From Acinetobacter terrae (GTDB lineage Bacteria; Pseudomonadota; Gammaproteobacteria; Pseudomonadales; Moraxellaceae), in assembly GCF_013004375.1 (NCBI RefSeq), contig NZ_JABERI010000022.1:16088-80087 (forward strand): a DNA stretch of 64,000 nucleotides. Reading direction: 5' to 3'. This document shows positions 35,102 to 45,100 of the stretch, in pieces (position 1 is the stretch's first letter; each line of letters opens with the position of its first letter). Below the pieces are notes generated by a model. That model was not told the origin of the DNA. It saw only the letters and a program-made list of their open reading frames with translations, and did no database searches. A program made the position numbers and the translations under genes.

Positions 35102-36737
35102 ATGCACGCTCCTTGAATGGTTGAATGCCAACACGACGGTAGGTTTCGATAAACTCTTCACCTTCAGTACGCAAATCAAGATAGGTATTTAGGATTTCTT
35201 CAATCACGTCAGGTACACGGTCTGCTGCAAATGATGGCCCCAAGATGTCACCAATTGAAGCATCATGATCGGCATTACCACCTAAAGTAATTTGGTAGAA
35301 TTCAGCGCCTTTTTTATCGACACCTAAAATACCAATATTACCGACATGGTGATGACCGCAGGCATTCATACAACCTGAAATATTCAAGTCGATGTGACCC
35401 AAGTTATATACGGTATCCAAGTCATCGAAACGACGCGAGATTGCTTCAGAAATCGGAATTGATTTTGCATTTGCTAGCGAGCAGAAGTCACCGCCCGGGC
35501 AGCAAATGATGTCTGTTAAGAAACCAATATGCGCACGTGCAAGGTTGTTTTGCTCAAGAATTTGCCACAATTCGAACAGGTCTTTTTGCGGCACATCAAC
35601 CAATGAAATATTCTGTTCGTGTGTGGTACGAAGTTCACCGAAAGTATATTTGTCTGCAAGATCTGCAATCAAATTCATTTCTTCAACGGTCATATCACCC
35701 GGTGCAATACCGGCACGTTTAAGTGAAATCGTAACAATACGATAGCCTTTCACTTTATGTGCATTGGTGTTGATGTTGAACCATTGCTTGAATTTAGGAT
35801 GCGCAGCGAACTGTTCAGCAAAATCTTCATCTGCATAATCTTGATAATCAAATGGCGTGAATTCTTCATCCAATTTTTTCAAGATTTCAGGCTGAATTTT
35901 CAAGGTCTGAATAGTATGGGCAAATTCAGCTTCAACTTTTTCAGCAAATACTGCAGGGGTTAACGCTTTTACCAAAATTTTGATACGTGCTTTATATTTG
36001 TTGTCACGGCGACCGTGCAAGTTATACACACGAAGGACTGCTTCAAGATAAGCAATTAAATCTTCACGTGGCAAGAAGTCACGAATAAAGCTACCAATCA
36101 CTGGTGTACGACCGAGGCCACCACCGACTTTAATTTTATAGCCGATCTCGCCTGCTTCATTTTTCACGATATACACACCGATATCATGGAATGAAACTGC
36201 TGCACGGTCTGTTTCAGCCAATGCAGACACCGCAATTTTAAATTTACGCGGCAAGAAAGCAAATTCCGGGTGGAAGGTTGACCATTGACGAATCAATTCA
36301 CAGGTCGGACGCGGGTCAGCAATCTCACCGGCAACCACACCTGCATATTGGTCAGTTGTGGTATTACGAATACAGTTACCCGATGTTTGAATGGCATGCA
36401 TTTGAACTGTTGCAAGTTCTGCCAACATGTCAGGCACATTTTCTAGTGCAGGCCAGTTAAACTGAATGTTTTGACGTGTTGATACGTGTGCATAACCACG
36501 GTCATATTCTTTAGCCAAATCCGAAATTTTACGAAGTTGGTTCGAATTCATCAGACCATAAGCCACAGCAATACGTAACATTGGCGCATAGCGTTGCACG
36601 TATAAACCATTTTGGAGACGTAGCGGACGGTATTCATCTTCCGTCAATTTACCCGCTAAATAACGTTCCGTTTGGTCACGGAACTGTGCAACACGTTCAT
36701 TGATCAGTTGCTGATCGAAATCAGTATATAAATACAT
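35094..36737 (-). CDS. cysI: Nitrite/sulfite reductase hemoprotein (CysI-type)
   Basis: A 547-residue siroheme-[4Fe-4S] reductase that reduces sulfite to sulfide for cysteine synthesis. Cluster cysteines are visible in CCPGGDFC (C-x5-C) and GCMNACGHHH (C-x3-C). Two ferredoxin-like half domains are clear (VSTRQNIQFNWP and LRTTHEQNISLVDV). No CysJ flavoprotein gene is adjacent, which fits the Acinetobacter/Pseudomonas type that uses another electron donor. It forms an operon with the DUF934 gene. Confidence 0.9.
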   Translation of the reverse strand: MYLYTDFDQQLINERVAQFRDQTERYLAGKLTEDEYRPLRLQNGLYVQRYAPMLRIAVAYGLMNSNQLRKISDLAKEYDRGYAHVSTRQNIQFNWPALENVPDMLAELATVQMHAIQTSGNCIRNTTTDQYAGVVAGEIADPRPTCELIRQWSTFHPEFAFLPRKFKIAVSALAETDRAAVSFHDIGVYIVKNEAGEIGYKIKVGGGLGRTPVIGSFIRDFLPREDLIAYLEAVLRVYNLHGRRDNKYKARIKILVKALTPAVFAEKVEAEFAHTIQTLKIQPEILKKLDEEFTPFDYQDYADEDFAEQFAAHPKFKQWFNINTNAHKVKGYRIVTISLKRAGIAPGDMTVEEMNLIADLADKYTFGELRTTHEQNISLVDVPQKDLFELWQILEQNNLARAHIGFLTDIICCPGGDFCSLANAKSIPISEAISRRFDDLDTVYNLGHIDLNISGCMNACGHHHVGNIGILGVDKKGAEFYQITLGGNADHDASIGDILGPSFAADRVPDVIEEILNTYLDLRTEGEEFIETYRRVGIQPFKERAYA

Positions 36738-37070
36738 GGCGTACAGCTAGTAGGTTCATTATAACGGCTGACAGCATAACGAGATTTAAACTATCAACAA
36801 AATGCGTTTTTTACATATTTAATAGCGGTTTTATTGATAAGCATGTCGGGATTTCACTGATATAGCGCGATACAGCCGAATCATGCTGCCTTTAATCAGA
36901 TTTGATGTTGTTTTCACTTGCTTATCATTATTTTTCATATAAAGCATTAATGTAAAAATCTAAGCGAGTAAACTTCTCTATTTTTATATTAAGAAAATGA
37001 AATTTTTAAAAATGTTTAAATTTACCCAATAAAAAAGCCCGACGAATCAGGCTTTTTAAAATTTTAATGA
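36738..37070. other. Intergenic region upstream of cysI
   Basis: 333 bases, AT-rich with no ORF. The right end (37031-37057) is the gcd copy 1 terminator. The rest presumably holds the cysI promoter. I see no clear CysB site. Confidence 0.35.
37031..37057 (-). terminator. Terminator of gcd copy 1
   Basis: On the minus strand AAGCCTGA-TTCG-TCGGGCTT plus T run. It is nearly identical to the terminator at 39797-39824 after gcd copy 2. Confidence 0.8.
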
Positions 37071-39470
37071 TTATTTCTTTTGATCAGGTAAAGCATAAGC
37101 CATGATGGAATCGCCCATTTTGGTACCAAATGAAGCATGACCACCAGCCATAATCACAACGTATTGTTTACCATTCTCTTCATAAGTCATTGGGGTTGCT
37201 TGGCCACCTGCAGGTAGACGACCTTTCCAAAGTTCATCACCATTCGTCACATTGATGGCACGGAGGTAATAATCATGTGTTGCTCCAATGAACATCACGT
37301 TACCCGCTGTAGAAATTAAACCACCAAGCATTGGCACACCCATTTTAAGTGGCGGCAATGGAATACTCGACATACTGTCACGGATGGTACCAATACGACG
37401 CTTCCACGCCACTTGATGGGTATTCAAATCTACACCAGCAACATAACCCCAAGCCGGTTGTTTACAAGGTAGGTCTAATGGTGAAAAGAATACACTGATT
37501 TCTACACCATAAGGAACGCCATACATTGGCTGTACACTAGCTTCTATACCTGTGCCTTTAGCAATTTTTGGACGATTTGGATCTGTAGGAATAAGTTTAG
37601 TCACATATGGCAAACCAATCGGGTTCATCACTGCAATTTGACGGTCTGGGTTCACAGACATACCGCCCCATTCAAATACACCCAAGTTACCCGGGTAGAC
37701 CACAGTCCCATTTTCAGAAGGTGGTGTATACATGCCATCGTAGTTCAATTTTTTGAAAGATACACGACACAACAACTGGTCAAACATAGTGACACCCCAC
37801 ATTTGTTTATCCGTCAACTTCTCTTTAGGCCCCATATTAAAATCAGAGAACGGTTGTGTAGGAGAATAACGTTCGCCTTTGGTTTGAGGACCATGTTTCA
37901 CCGTTTGTGGAACCGCACGTTCTTCAATCGGAACGATTGGTTGACCATTACGACGGTCTAAAACAAAGATATTCCCTGTTTTGGTCAATACATAGATTGC
38001 AGGAACAATGTTGCCAGATTTGTCTTTGATGTCAGTCAATGTCGGTTGAGACGGTACGTCCATATCCCATAAATCGTGATGGGTAGTTTGGAAGTCCCAA
38101 ATTAACTTGCCTGTTGAAGCATTTAGCGCAAGCATTGCGTTTGCATAACGTTCATCTAACTCGGTACGGTGACCACCCCAGACATCAGGCGTACCGACAC
38201 CCGTTGGAACGTAGACGATATCCAATTTAGCATCATAGGCCAATGGTGCCCATGCGTTTGGCGAGTTTTGAACGAATTTTTGACCCGGTGCAGGAATTGC
38301 ATTCGGATTTTCAGCACCCGTATCAAACACCCAAAGAAGTTCACCGGTATTGACATCATAACCACGGATTACACCCGATGGCTCCTCAGTAGAATAGTTA
38401 TCATTCGTTGACCCCCCAATGATGATGGTAGTCCCTGTAACCACGGGTGGAGAGGTTGGGATATAACCGCCCGGATACGGGAATGGCATGTCTTTTTGCA
38501 GATCAACTTCGCCATTTTTACCAAAGTCGCTACAAGGTTGACCATTGTCTGCATTGATTGCCACCAGACGACCATCACTGACAGGCAAGATCACTTTACG
38601 TGGGCAAAGTGCTGATGATGATTTTTTATTTTGCAGGCTTGCTTCGAAACCAACCGTGTTGTTGACATCATAGTAAGACACACCACGACAAGTTAAATGC
38701 TGATAAGTATTATCCGCTTTGAGTTTAGGATCAAAGCTCCATTTTTCTTTACCTGTGACTGGGTCTAAAGCAACTAAACGTTGATGCATGGTACAGAGAT
38801 AAAGATTGTTACCCACTTTAATTGGAGTAACCTGATTGGTTGTTGCACCAGAATCATTTTCAGTTCTACTTTCGCCAGTATGATATTCCCAAGCGACTTG
38901 AAGATCTTTTACATTTTGATCGTTAATTTGAGCCAATGGAGAATAACGCAATCCAGACTGGGTACGACCATAAGCTGGCCAGTCACCATCTTCAACACCC
39001 AGAATAGGTTGCGATATTGCAGGCTGTTTGGTGCTTAATTCACCATGAATTTCTTGAGGATCATTAAAGATAGAGTAGATCATTACTGCAATTGTGATTG
39101 CCAATGTTCCGGTCAGGGCAAGTTTTGCACCTTTTGTATTTTCGAATCCGCGAGTCACTGCAGGAATGAGTAAAAAAAGACCAAATATACCGAGAATATC
39201 TAACCTAGGCGCTAACGCGAAGAAGTCAGAACCAACCTCCCAAAGTCCCCATACCACAGTACCTAATACAAAAGCTGCGTAAACAAGAAGTGCCAAACTT
39301 TTTAATTTTTGCAATAAAATTGCAGTAGCGATGAAGAATAAACCTGCGATGATGTAGTACCAAGACCCACCAAGCACTGCAAGATATATTCCACCAATCA
39401 GCAGCACTAAACCGAAAATGATGGCCACGATGACCAAAATCGTTTTTAGAACTGAACCTGAAGTAGCCAT
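37071..39470 (-). CDS. gcd: Membrane-bound PQQ-dependent glucose dehydrogenase, tandem copy 1
   Basis: 799 residues from ATG 39470, with a strong AGGGGG site (an upstream start at 39533 lacks one). About five membrane spans (to about residue 145) are followed by an eight-bladed PQQ propeller in the periplasm. Catalytic-site blocks are intact: HLTCRGVSYYD, QTTHHDLWDMDVPSQPTL (general base Asp) and YVLTKTGNIFVLDRRNG (Lys). It oxidises aldoses to lactones and passes electrons to ubiquinone. It is a close paralogue of copy 2 immediately upstream; changes in the C-terminal third could alter substrate range. It is possibly co-transcribed with copy 2. Confidence 0.88.
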   Translation of the reverse strand: MATSGSVLKTILVIVAIIFGLVLLIGGIYLAVLGGSWYYIIAGLFFIATAILLQKLKSLALLVYAAFVLGTVVWGLWEVGSDFFALAPRLDILGIFGLFLLIPAVTRGFENTKGAKLALTGTLAITIAVMIYSIFNDPQEIHGELSTKQPAISQPILGVEDGDWPAYGRTQSGLRYSPLAQINDQNVKDLQVAWEYHTGESRTENDSGATTNQVTPIKVGNNLYLCTMHQRLVALDPVTGKEKWSFDPKLKADNTYQHLTCRGVSYYDVNNTVGFEASLQNKKSSSALCPRKVILPVSDGRLVAINADNGQPCSDFGKNGEVDLQKDMPFPYPGGYIPTSPPVVTGTTIIIGGSTNDNYSTEEPSGVIRGYDVNTGELLWVFDTGAENPNAIPAPGQKFVQNSPNAWAPLAYDAKLDIVYVPTGVGTPDVWGGHRTELDERYANAMLALNASTGKLIWDFQTTHHDLWDMDVPSQPTLTDIKDKSGNIVPAIYVLTKTGNIFVLDRRNGQPIVPIEERAVPQTVKHGPQTKGERYSPTQPFSDFNMGPKEKLTDKQMWGVTMFDQLLCRVSFKKLNYDGMYTPPSENGTVVYPGNLGVFEWGGMSVNPDRQIAVMNPIGLPYVTKLIPTDPNRPKIAKGTGIEASVQPMYGVPYGVEISVFFSPLDLPCKQPAWGYVAGVDLNTHQVAWKRRIGTIRDSMSSIPLPPLKMGVPMLGGLISTAGNVMFIGATHDYYLRAINVTNGDELWKGRLPAGGQATPMTYEENGKQYVVIMAGGHASFGTKMGDSIMAYALPDQKK

Positions 39471-39835
39471 ATTTCCCCCTATTTTTAAGATTCTTTTTTT
39501 TAAAAGCTCATACTTAAAGTTAAATATGAGCAATTTTTTGTAGTTTTTAGATGTTAAAGATCTGAGTTAAAACGACCTGCATAAAGAGACTTGTCCTCTA
39601 AGCACCTAGCATAATTCGATTGTACTCTTAATAAATCAGCTGAATTCTATCGCAATAGCAGTACTATTGCCTTCAAGCAACAAAAAATCCTCATAGTTTT
39701 TTTGAATTTTTCTATTTAATTTACATCTAGTTATCTTTATAAGTATAGATTATCACAATACTATCTATTACAGCCCCAATTTTTTATATTGACATTAAAA
39801 AAGCCTGACGAATCAGGCTTTTTTAATTTTAATAA
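39471..39835. other. Spacer between the tandem gcd genes
   Basis: 365 AT-rich bases with no gene. The left part must hold the promoter of gcd copy 1. The right end carries a terminator (39797-39824) of copy 2. So copy 1 probably has its own transcript. Confidence 0.5.
39797..39824 (-). terminator. Terminator of gcd copy 2
   Basis: Stem aaaagcctga / tcaggctttt with a short loop and T run, 12 bases past the stop. It is a duplicate of the one after copy 1. Confidence 0.85.
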
Positions 39836-42244
39836 TTATTTTTTTTGATCTGGTAAAGCATACGCTACTAAATAGTCACCCATTTTAGTACCGAATGAAC
39901 CATGACCACCTGCCATAATCACAATGTATTGTTTACCATTCGCTTCATAAGTCATTGGAGTTGCTTGGCCACCTGCCGGTAAACGACCTTCCCACAATTG
40001 ATCACCGTTACTCACATTGAAGGCACGGATATAGTTATCCTGAGTACCCGCAACGAACATGACGTTACCCGCGGTAGAAATTGAACCACCTAGACCAGGA
40101 ACACCAATTTTAAGTGCTGGTAACTGGAACAGGTTTGGTAGGCTGTCACGGATTGTACCGATACGTTTTTTCCAAACCACGTCATGTGTATTGAGATCAA
40201 CACCCGCTACGAAGCCCCAAGCCGGTTGTTTACAAGGTAAACCCAGTGGTGACAAGAATGCTTTAATTTCCACCCCGTAAGGCACGCCATACATCGGCTG
40301 AACACCCGCTTCCGTACCCGCACCTTTGGCAGTTTGTTTACGGTTTGGATCTGCAGGAATAAGTTTCGTCACAAATGGCAAACCAATTGGATTCATCACT
40401 GCAACTTGACGGTCTTGGTTGACAGACATACCGCCCCATTCAAACACCCCCAAGTTACCTGGGAACACTAAAGTACCGTTTTCAGAAGGTGGTGTATAAA
40501 TACCATCATAGTTCAATGATTTGAAGTAAACACGACACATTAACTGGTCAAACATGGTTGCGCCCCACATTTGTTTATCCGTCAATTTATCTTGTGGTGC
40601 AAGATCGAAATCAGAGAACGGTTGAGTGGGTGAATAACGCTCACCTTTGGTTTGTGGACCACGTTTCACCGTTTGTGGAACTGGTTTCTCAGTAATCGGA
40701 ACGATTGCTTCACCTGTACGACGGTCTAAAACAAAGGCATTCCCTGTTTTAGTCAATACGTAGATTGCAGGCACGATGTTGCCAGATTTATCTTTGATGT
40801 CAGCTAAAGAAGGTTGTGATGGTACGTCCATATCCCACAAATCGTGATGTGTGGTTTGGAAGTCCCAAACTAATTTACCTGTAGATGCATTAAGTGCAAG
40901 CATTGAATTTGCATAACGCTCAGCAAGCTCAGTACGATTACCCCCCCAGATATCCGGAGTGCCTACACCTGTTGGTACATATACGATGTCTAATTTTTCA
41001 TCGTAAGCCAAAGGTGCCCAGGCATTTGGTGAGTTTTGAACATATTTTTGACCAGGAGCAGGTATTAGATTCGGATCTTCCGCGCCAGTATCAAATACCC
41101 AAAGCAGTTCACCGGTGTTTACATCATAACCACGGATCACACCAGAAGGTTCTTCTGTTGAGTAGTTATCTGTGGTTGAACCACCAATGATGATAGTTGT
41201 TCCGGTAATCACTGGAGGTGAAGTGGGTACATAACCACCTGGATACGGGAATGGCATGTCTTTTTGAAGATCGACTTCACCATTGTTACCAAAGTCGGTA
41301 CAACGCTGACCATTGTCTGCATTGATTGCAACAAGGCGGCCATCATTCACAGGAAGAATGACTTTACGTGGACAAAGTGTCGACGTTGAGCGTTTGCTTT
41401 CTAGACTTTTTGCGAATTGAACAGTGTTGTTCGCATCAAAATAAGAAACACCACGACAGGTTAAATGCTGGAAGGTGTTATCCGCTTTTAACTTCGGATC
41501 AAAACTCCATTTTTCCTTACCTGTGGCAGGATCAAGTGCAATCAAACGTTGATGTGTCGTACACATAAACATGTTATTGCCAATTTTAATTGGAGTGACC
41601 TGATTGGTGGTTTCGCCCGAGTCATTCTCAGTTTTCATTTCGCCAGTACGGAAAGTCCAGGCGACTTGTAAATCTTTAACGTTGTCGCTGTTAATTTGAT
41701 TTAACGGAGAATAACGCACACCCGCTTGAGTACGACCATAAGCAGGCCAATCTTCAGGAGCTACACCAGTAATGGCTTGCGCTTGTTTAGGCTGTGCAGT
41801 TTTAATTTCACCATTAATTTCTTGTGGATCATTAAAAATTGAATAGATCATTACCACAATGGCAATGATCAAAGTGCCAGACAAGGCAATTTTACCTGTT
41901 TTAGCATCGTTGATACCGCGAGAAATCGCAGGAATCAACAACCATAAACCCAGTAAACCCAAGATATCGAAACGTGGTGCAAGTGCCCAGAAGTCAGTAC
42001 CTGCTTCCCAAACACCCCAAATGACCGTACCCAGCATTAATGCGGCATACACAAAAAATGCTTTCGAATTCGATTTCTTCAGAAGAATTGCAGTTACCAA
42101 TAATAATAAACCGGCAACGATGTAATAAATTGAACCGCCTAGCACCGCTAGCCAGATACCGCCTATCAACAGGATTAACGCAAATATCGCCAAAATAATG
42201 ACGCTAAATGTACGCATTCCTGTTCCTGTAGATGGGTTACTCAT
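39836..42244 (-). CDS. gcd: Membrane-bound PQQ-dependent glucose dehydrogenase, tandem copy 2
   Basis: 802 residues from ATG 42244 (AAGG site 8 bases before). It is almost line for line the A. calcoaceticus GDH-A (801 residues): five N-terminal spans, NDPQEINGEIKTAQP linker and PQQ propeller. HLTCRGVSYFD, TTHHDLWDMDVPSQPSL and LTKTGNAFVLDRRTG keep the catalytic His, Asp and Lys. The tail EGRLPAGGQATPMTYEANGK also agrees. This is probably the ancestral gcd and copy 1 the duplicate, judged by closeness to GDH-A. The upstream oprB porin may feed it. PQQ is needed and no pqq biosynthesis genes are visible. Confidence 0.93.
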   Translation of the reverse strand: MSNPSTGTGMRTFSVIILAIFALILLIGGIWLAVLGGSIYYIVAGLLLLVTAILLKKSNSKAFFVYAALMLGTVIWGVWEAGTDFWALAPRFDILGLLGLWLLIPAISRGINDAKTGKIALSGTLIIAIVVMIYSIFNDPQEINGEIKTAQPKQAQAITGVAPEDWPAYGRTQAGVRYSPLNQINSDNVKDLQVAWTFRTGEMKTENDSGETTNQVTPIKIGNNMFMCTTHQRLIALDPATGKEKWSFDPKLKADNTFQHLTCRGVSYFDANNTVQFAKSLESKRSTSTLCPRKVILPVNDGRLVAINADNGQRCTDFGNNGEVDLQKDMPFPYPGGYVPTSPPVITGTTIIIGGSTTDNYSTEEPSGVIRGYDVNTGELLWVFDTGAEDPNLIPAPGQKYVQNSPNAWAPLAYDEKLDIVYVPTGVGTPDIWGGNRTELAERYANSMLALNASTGKLVWDFQTTHHDLWDMDVPSQPSLADIKDKSGNIVPAIYVLTKTGNAFVLDRRTGEAIVPITEKPVPQTVKRGPQTKGERYSPTQPFSDFDLAPQDKLTDKQMWGATMFDQLMCRVYFKSLNYDGIYTPPSENGTLVFPGNLGVFEWGGMSVNQDRQVAVMNPIGLPFVTKLIPADPNRKQTAKGAGTEAGVQPMYGVPYGVEIKAFLSPLGLPCKQPAWGFVAGVDLNTHDVVWKKRIGTIRDSLPNLFQLPALKIGVPGLGGSISTAGNVMFVAGTQDNYIRAFNVSNGDQLWEGRLPAGGQATPMTYEANGKQYIVIMAGGHGSFGTKMGDYLVAYALPDQKK

Positions 42245-42350
42245 ATGAACCACCTTAATCTTTGATTTTCAGTATGGTTAATCAAAAAGATTCTTCATAA
42301 CCCTTTTGATTAACCGTATGTACATCAGTTACAAAACGAGCCCCTTTAAA

Positions 42351-42394
42351 AAAAATTAGAGGTAATCACAGTTGGTGATGACCTCTAATTTTTT
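42351..42394. terminator. Strong extended terminator between oprB2 and gcd2
   Basis: A 12-bp outer stem aaaattagaggt / acctctaatttt and an inner atcac / gtgat stem, flanked by A and T runs. It lies directly after the oprB copy 2 stop on the minus strand. Confidence 0.85.
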
Positions 42395-42411
42395 AAGACT
42401 CTGTATGAACC

Positions 42412-43677
42412 TTAGAATGCAGTTTGGAACTTGATTCCGCCAACCCAAGCATTTTCGCCGTTCTTATACGCGCCTACATGACGAATATATTGAACGTTTG
42501 GACGGATCGTTAACCAATTGGTTGCATGTAAACCGTAGTAAATTTCTGCATCAATTTCTTCACTACGTTGATCATTCAGATCATCGTTCATGTTGATACG
42601 TGCAACACCGACTGCAATTTCATCTTTAGGACGTGAATCCATCGCGCCTTTATATACAAAACCGATGTTTTGCATATCGCTAACGTTGTTAGTTTCAGAA
42701 TTATGAACAGTGAGATTCACAAAACCCGTTAAGCCACGAGAAGTGTCACCTTGATGTGCAGTCAGTTGTTGCTTCGCAACCACCCAACCACCTTGATGAT
42801 GATCTGTTTCGGCTTTATTACTAATTACTTCTGCATCAGCAGTGCTGTAGTAATAACCTGCACGGTATTCACCCGGAAGTTTTTCAGTACCGACTTTCGG
42901 TGTCCAAACGATTTCTGCAGGAATAATTGCACCATGAGAACCATCAGTACTCAGGTTAAAGCCTTTGCCACGTTCTAAATTTTCAGGGTTGTATTCATAT
43001 ACACCGACTTGAGCATAGACTTCAGGCGTTACGTTGTATTTCACACGTGCAGCCCATTGGCTTACAGGCCAGTTGTACCATTGATCACCGACCCAGTTAC
43101 CCACTTGTGAACCACAAAGCGCCAGATTTTGGAAATCACAGTCAAAACTGTTGAAGTCTTCACCTTCACCAAAACGACCGACTTTCACATCTAATTTTTG
43201 CTCTAAGAATTTTTTCTTGATCCAAAAATCAGTTAAACGCCAAGTTTGACCACGGCCCCATACTTCTTGTACAGAACTTAAATGACCATTTTCCACACCC
43301 GTAGATTGGCCATTTAAAGCATCAGAAGTGTTTGAAAGGTTACGACCGTTACGCTTAGTTACATTAATTTGGGCTTCAGTATCTTTCCAACCGGCAATCT
43401 TTTCTAAGTCTAAGTGCGCACCAATTACAAACTGGTCTGCGTATTCAGTTCCGTGACTTGATGCACGTTTTGCATCGAGCAAAGTTGCCATTTCACCAGT
43501 ATAACCAAAGCTGAAATCGTAACCTTGTTTTTGCAATGCAGTACGCTGACCTTCCCAGTCACCGAACATCCACGGGCTTTCCGCGTTAAATGCATCACTT
43601 GCATGTGCTGCAGAAACACTAGATAAGAAAGCAGTTAATGCAACCGAAACTGCCAGGGCTTTGGGAGAAAAGTGCAT
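42412..43677 (-). CDS. oprB: OprB-family carbohydrate porin (copy 2)
   Basis: 421 residues from ATG 43677. In-frame starts at 43689 and a GTG at 43758 are possible, and none has a strong ribosome binding site. Signal peptide MHFSPKALAVSVALTAFLSS..AAHA is followed by an OprB barrel with MFGDWEGQRTALQKQGYD, FDCDFQNLALCGSQ and VGVYEYNPEN. It ends in the aromatic F expected of outer-membrane proteins. It probably admits glucose to the periplasm for the dehydrogenases just downstream. Paralogue of the porin at 19807-21060. Confidence 0.83.
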   Translation of the reverse strand: MHFSPKALAVSVALTAFLSSVSAAHASDAFNAESPWMFGDWEGQRTALQKQGYDFSFGYTGEMATLLDAKRASSHGTEYADQFVIGAHLDLEKIAGWKDTEAQINVTKRNGRNLSNTSDALNGQSTGVENGHLSSVQEVWGRGQTWRLTDFWIKKKFLEQKLDVKVGRFGEGEDFNSFDCDFQNLALCGSQVGNWVGDQWYNWPVSQWAARVKYNVTPEVYAQVGVYEYNPENLERGKGFNLSTDGSHGAIIPAEIVWTPKVGTEKLPGEYRAGYYYSTADAEVISNKAETDHHQGGWVVAKQQLTAHQGDTSRGLTGFVNLTVHNSETNNVSDMQNIGFVYKGAMDSRPKDEIAVGVARINMNDDLNDQRSEEIDAEIYYGLHATNWLTIRPNVQYIRHVGAYKNGENAWVGGIKFQTAF

Positions 43678-43817
43678 ATAAGAAACCATGATAATATTTA
43701 TATGTATTTTGTATATGTTACGCCTGTTTTTTGTGAAATTGGTCACTTTTTTCTTCACAATCTTTTATCCGGTTGATTAAATGTTTTTAACCGTTTGATA
43801 AAAAATAGAAAAATCCA

Positions 43818-44936
43818 TCACCATTTCCCTTCCCCGAGTCGCTGTCCAGCGAAATTATAGACATTTTTTGATCGGGAGAACTTAATTGGACAGCTTAACT
43901 GTTGCTCTGTCTGTTCTGAATTTGTATCCAAAGGGATCTCGACTGTCCATTGTCGTTGTTGGGCAAGTTCCGAATCAAGTGCCTCATCCAAATACAGTAC
44001 AGGTTCAACGCAAACGTCTTGCGCTGCAAAAATTGCCTGCCACTCGACAAAAGCTTTGGATTTTATTTTGTCTTGAATGGCTTGCTTGACCAGTTGTCGA
44101 TCTGACTCATCGAAAGAAGCGCCTTTTTCCAGAAGCACAGGAAGTTCCAAAATGGTGGCTAAACCAGACATAAATTGAGGTTCTAAACTCCCCACAGATA
44201 GGTAGCGGCCATCTTTGGTCTGATAGTAATCATAAAAAGTTCCGCCATTCAAATGCCCTTGTTCAGCATATTGTTTAGTTTTTCCTGCCAGTGATGCTGC
44301 TGCCGCCATATTATTTAAGGTCACCACACAATCGGTCATCGAAATATCAATATATTGCCCCTGTCCACTGCGTTGCCGTTCAATCACTGCAGATAGAATT
44401 CCAATCACTGCATGTAAAGAACCACCCGCAACATCTGCAATTTGAATGCCCATGGGCGGTGGACCACTGTCTTGCCGACCGCTATGTCCTGAAATTCCAG
44501 AAAGTGCGAGATAATTGATGTCATGACCAGCTTTATCTTTATAGAGTCCGGTTTGCCCATAACCGGTAATGGAACAATAAATCAGTCGCGGATTAATTGC
44601 GGCAAGGCTTTGATAATCCAAGCCAAGCCGTTGCATTACTCCGGGTCTGAACTGCTCAATCACAATGTCAAATTCAGAAATTTTCTGTTTAATGGAAGCA
44701 ATATTTTCAGGATCTTTTAAATCCAGCGCTATGGATTGTTTATTTCGATTCAAATAACTATGCGCAGTCGCTTGTCCATTGGCATAAGGTGGCAATAAAC
44801 GGATTAAATCCGGACGTGTTGGCGATTCCACATGAATAACCTCTGCACCCAAGTCAGCTAAATATAATGTAGCGAATGGTCCCGGCAAAAGCGTAGAAAA
44901 ATCGAGAACTTTTAATCCTTTTAAAGCAGCTTCCAT
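43818..44936 (-). CDS. CoA transferase family III, alpha-methylacyl-CoA racemase-like
   Basis: A 372-residue protein of the CaiB/BaiF family III. The start LKVLDFSTLLPGPFATLYLADLGAEVIHVE and centre GYGQTGLYKDKAGHDINYLA are typical, with the family Asp in GHDINY. The overall pattern, especially GHDINYLALSGI, points to alpha-methylacyl-CoA racemase (AMACR), which epimerises 2-methyl-branched acyl-CoAs for beta-oxidation. It is divergent from an AraC regulator followed by a thiolase and a FadB-like gene, which supports a branched or unusual fatty-acid role. Formyl- or succinyl-CoA transferase activity is the alternative. Confidence 0.8.
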   Translation of the reverse strand: MEAALKGLKVLDFSTLLPGPFATLYLADLGAEVIHVESPTRPDLIRLLPPYANGQATAHSYLNRNKQSIALDLKDPENIASIKQKISEFDIVIEQFRPGVMQRLGLDYQSLAAINPRLIYCSITGYGQTGLYKDKAGHDINYLALSGISGHSGRQDSGPPPMGIQIADVAGGSLHAVIGILSAVIERQRSGQGQYIDISMTDCVVTLNNMAAAASLAGKTKQYAEQGHLNGGTFYDYYQTKDGRYLSVGSLEPQFMSGLATILELPVLLEKGASFDESDRQLVKQAIQDKIKSKAFVEWQAIFAAQDVCVEPVLYLDEALDSELAQQRQWTVEIPLDTNSEQTEQQLSCPIKFSRSKNVYNFAGQRLGEGKW

Positions 44937-45100
44937 GTTCTTTTTACTCTTTTATGTTGATTTTTTCCCCATATTAGAAATATAAATGCAACAAAACAAT
45001 GTCATGTTCAGCCATTTACCTTGATCATTTCGGCAATTTAATATGTAGATAAGGTAAAATATATATTGTAAATTGCCAACCAAACATTTTTTAGTGTCAT

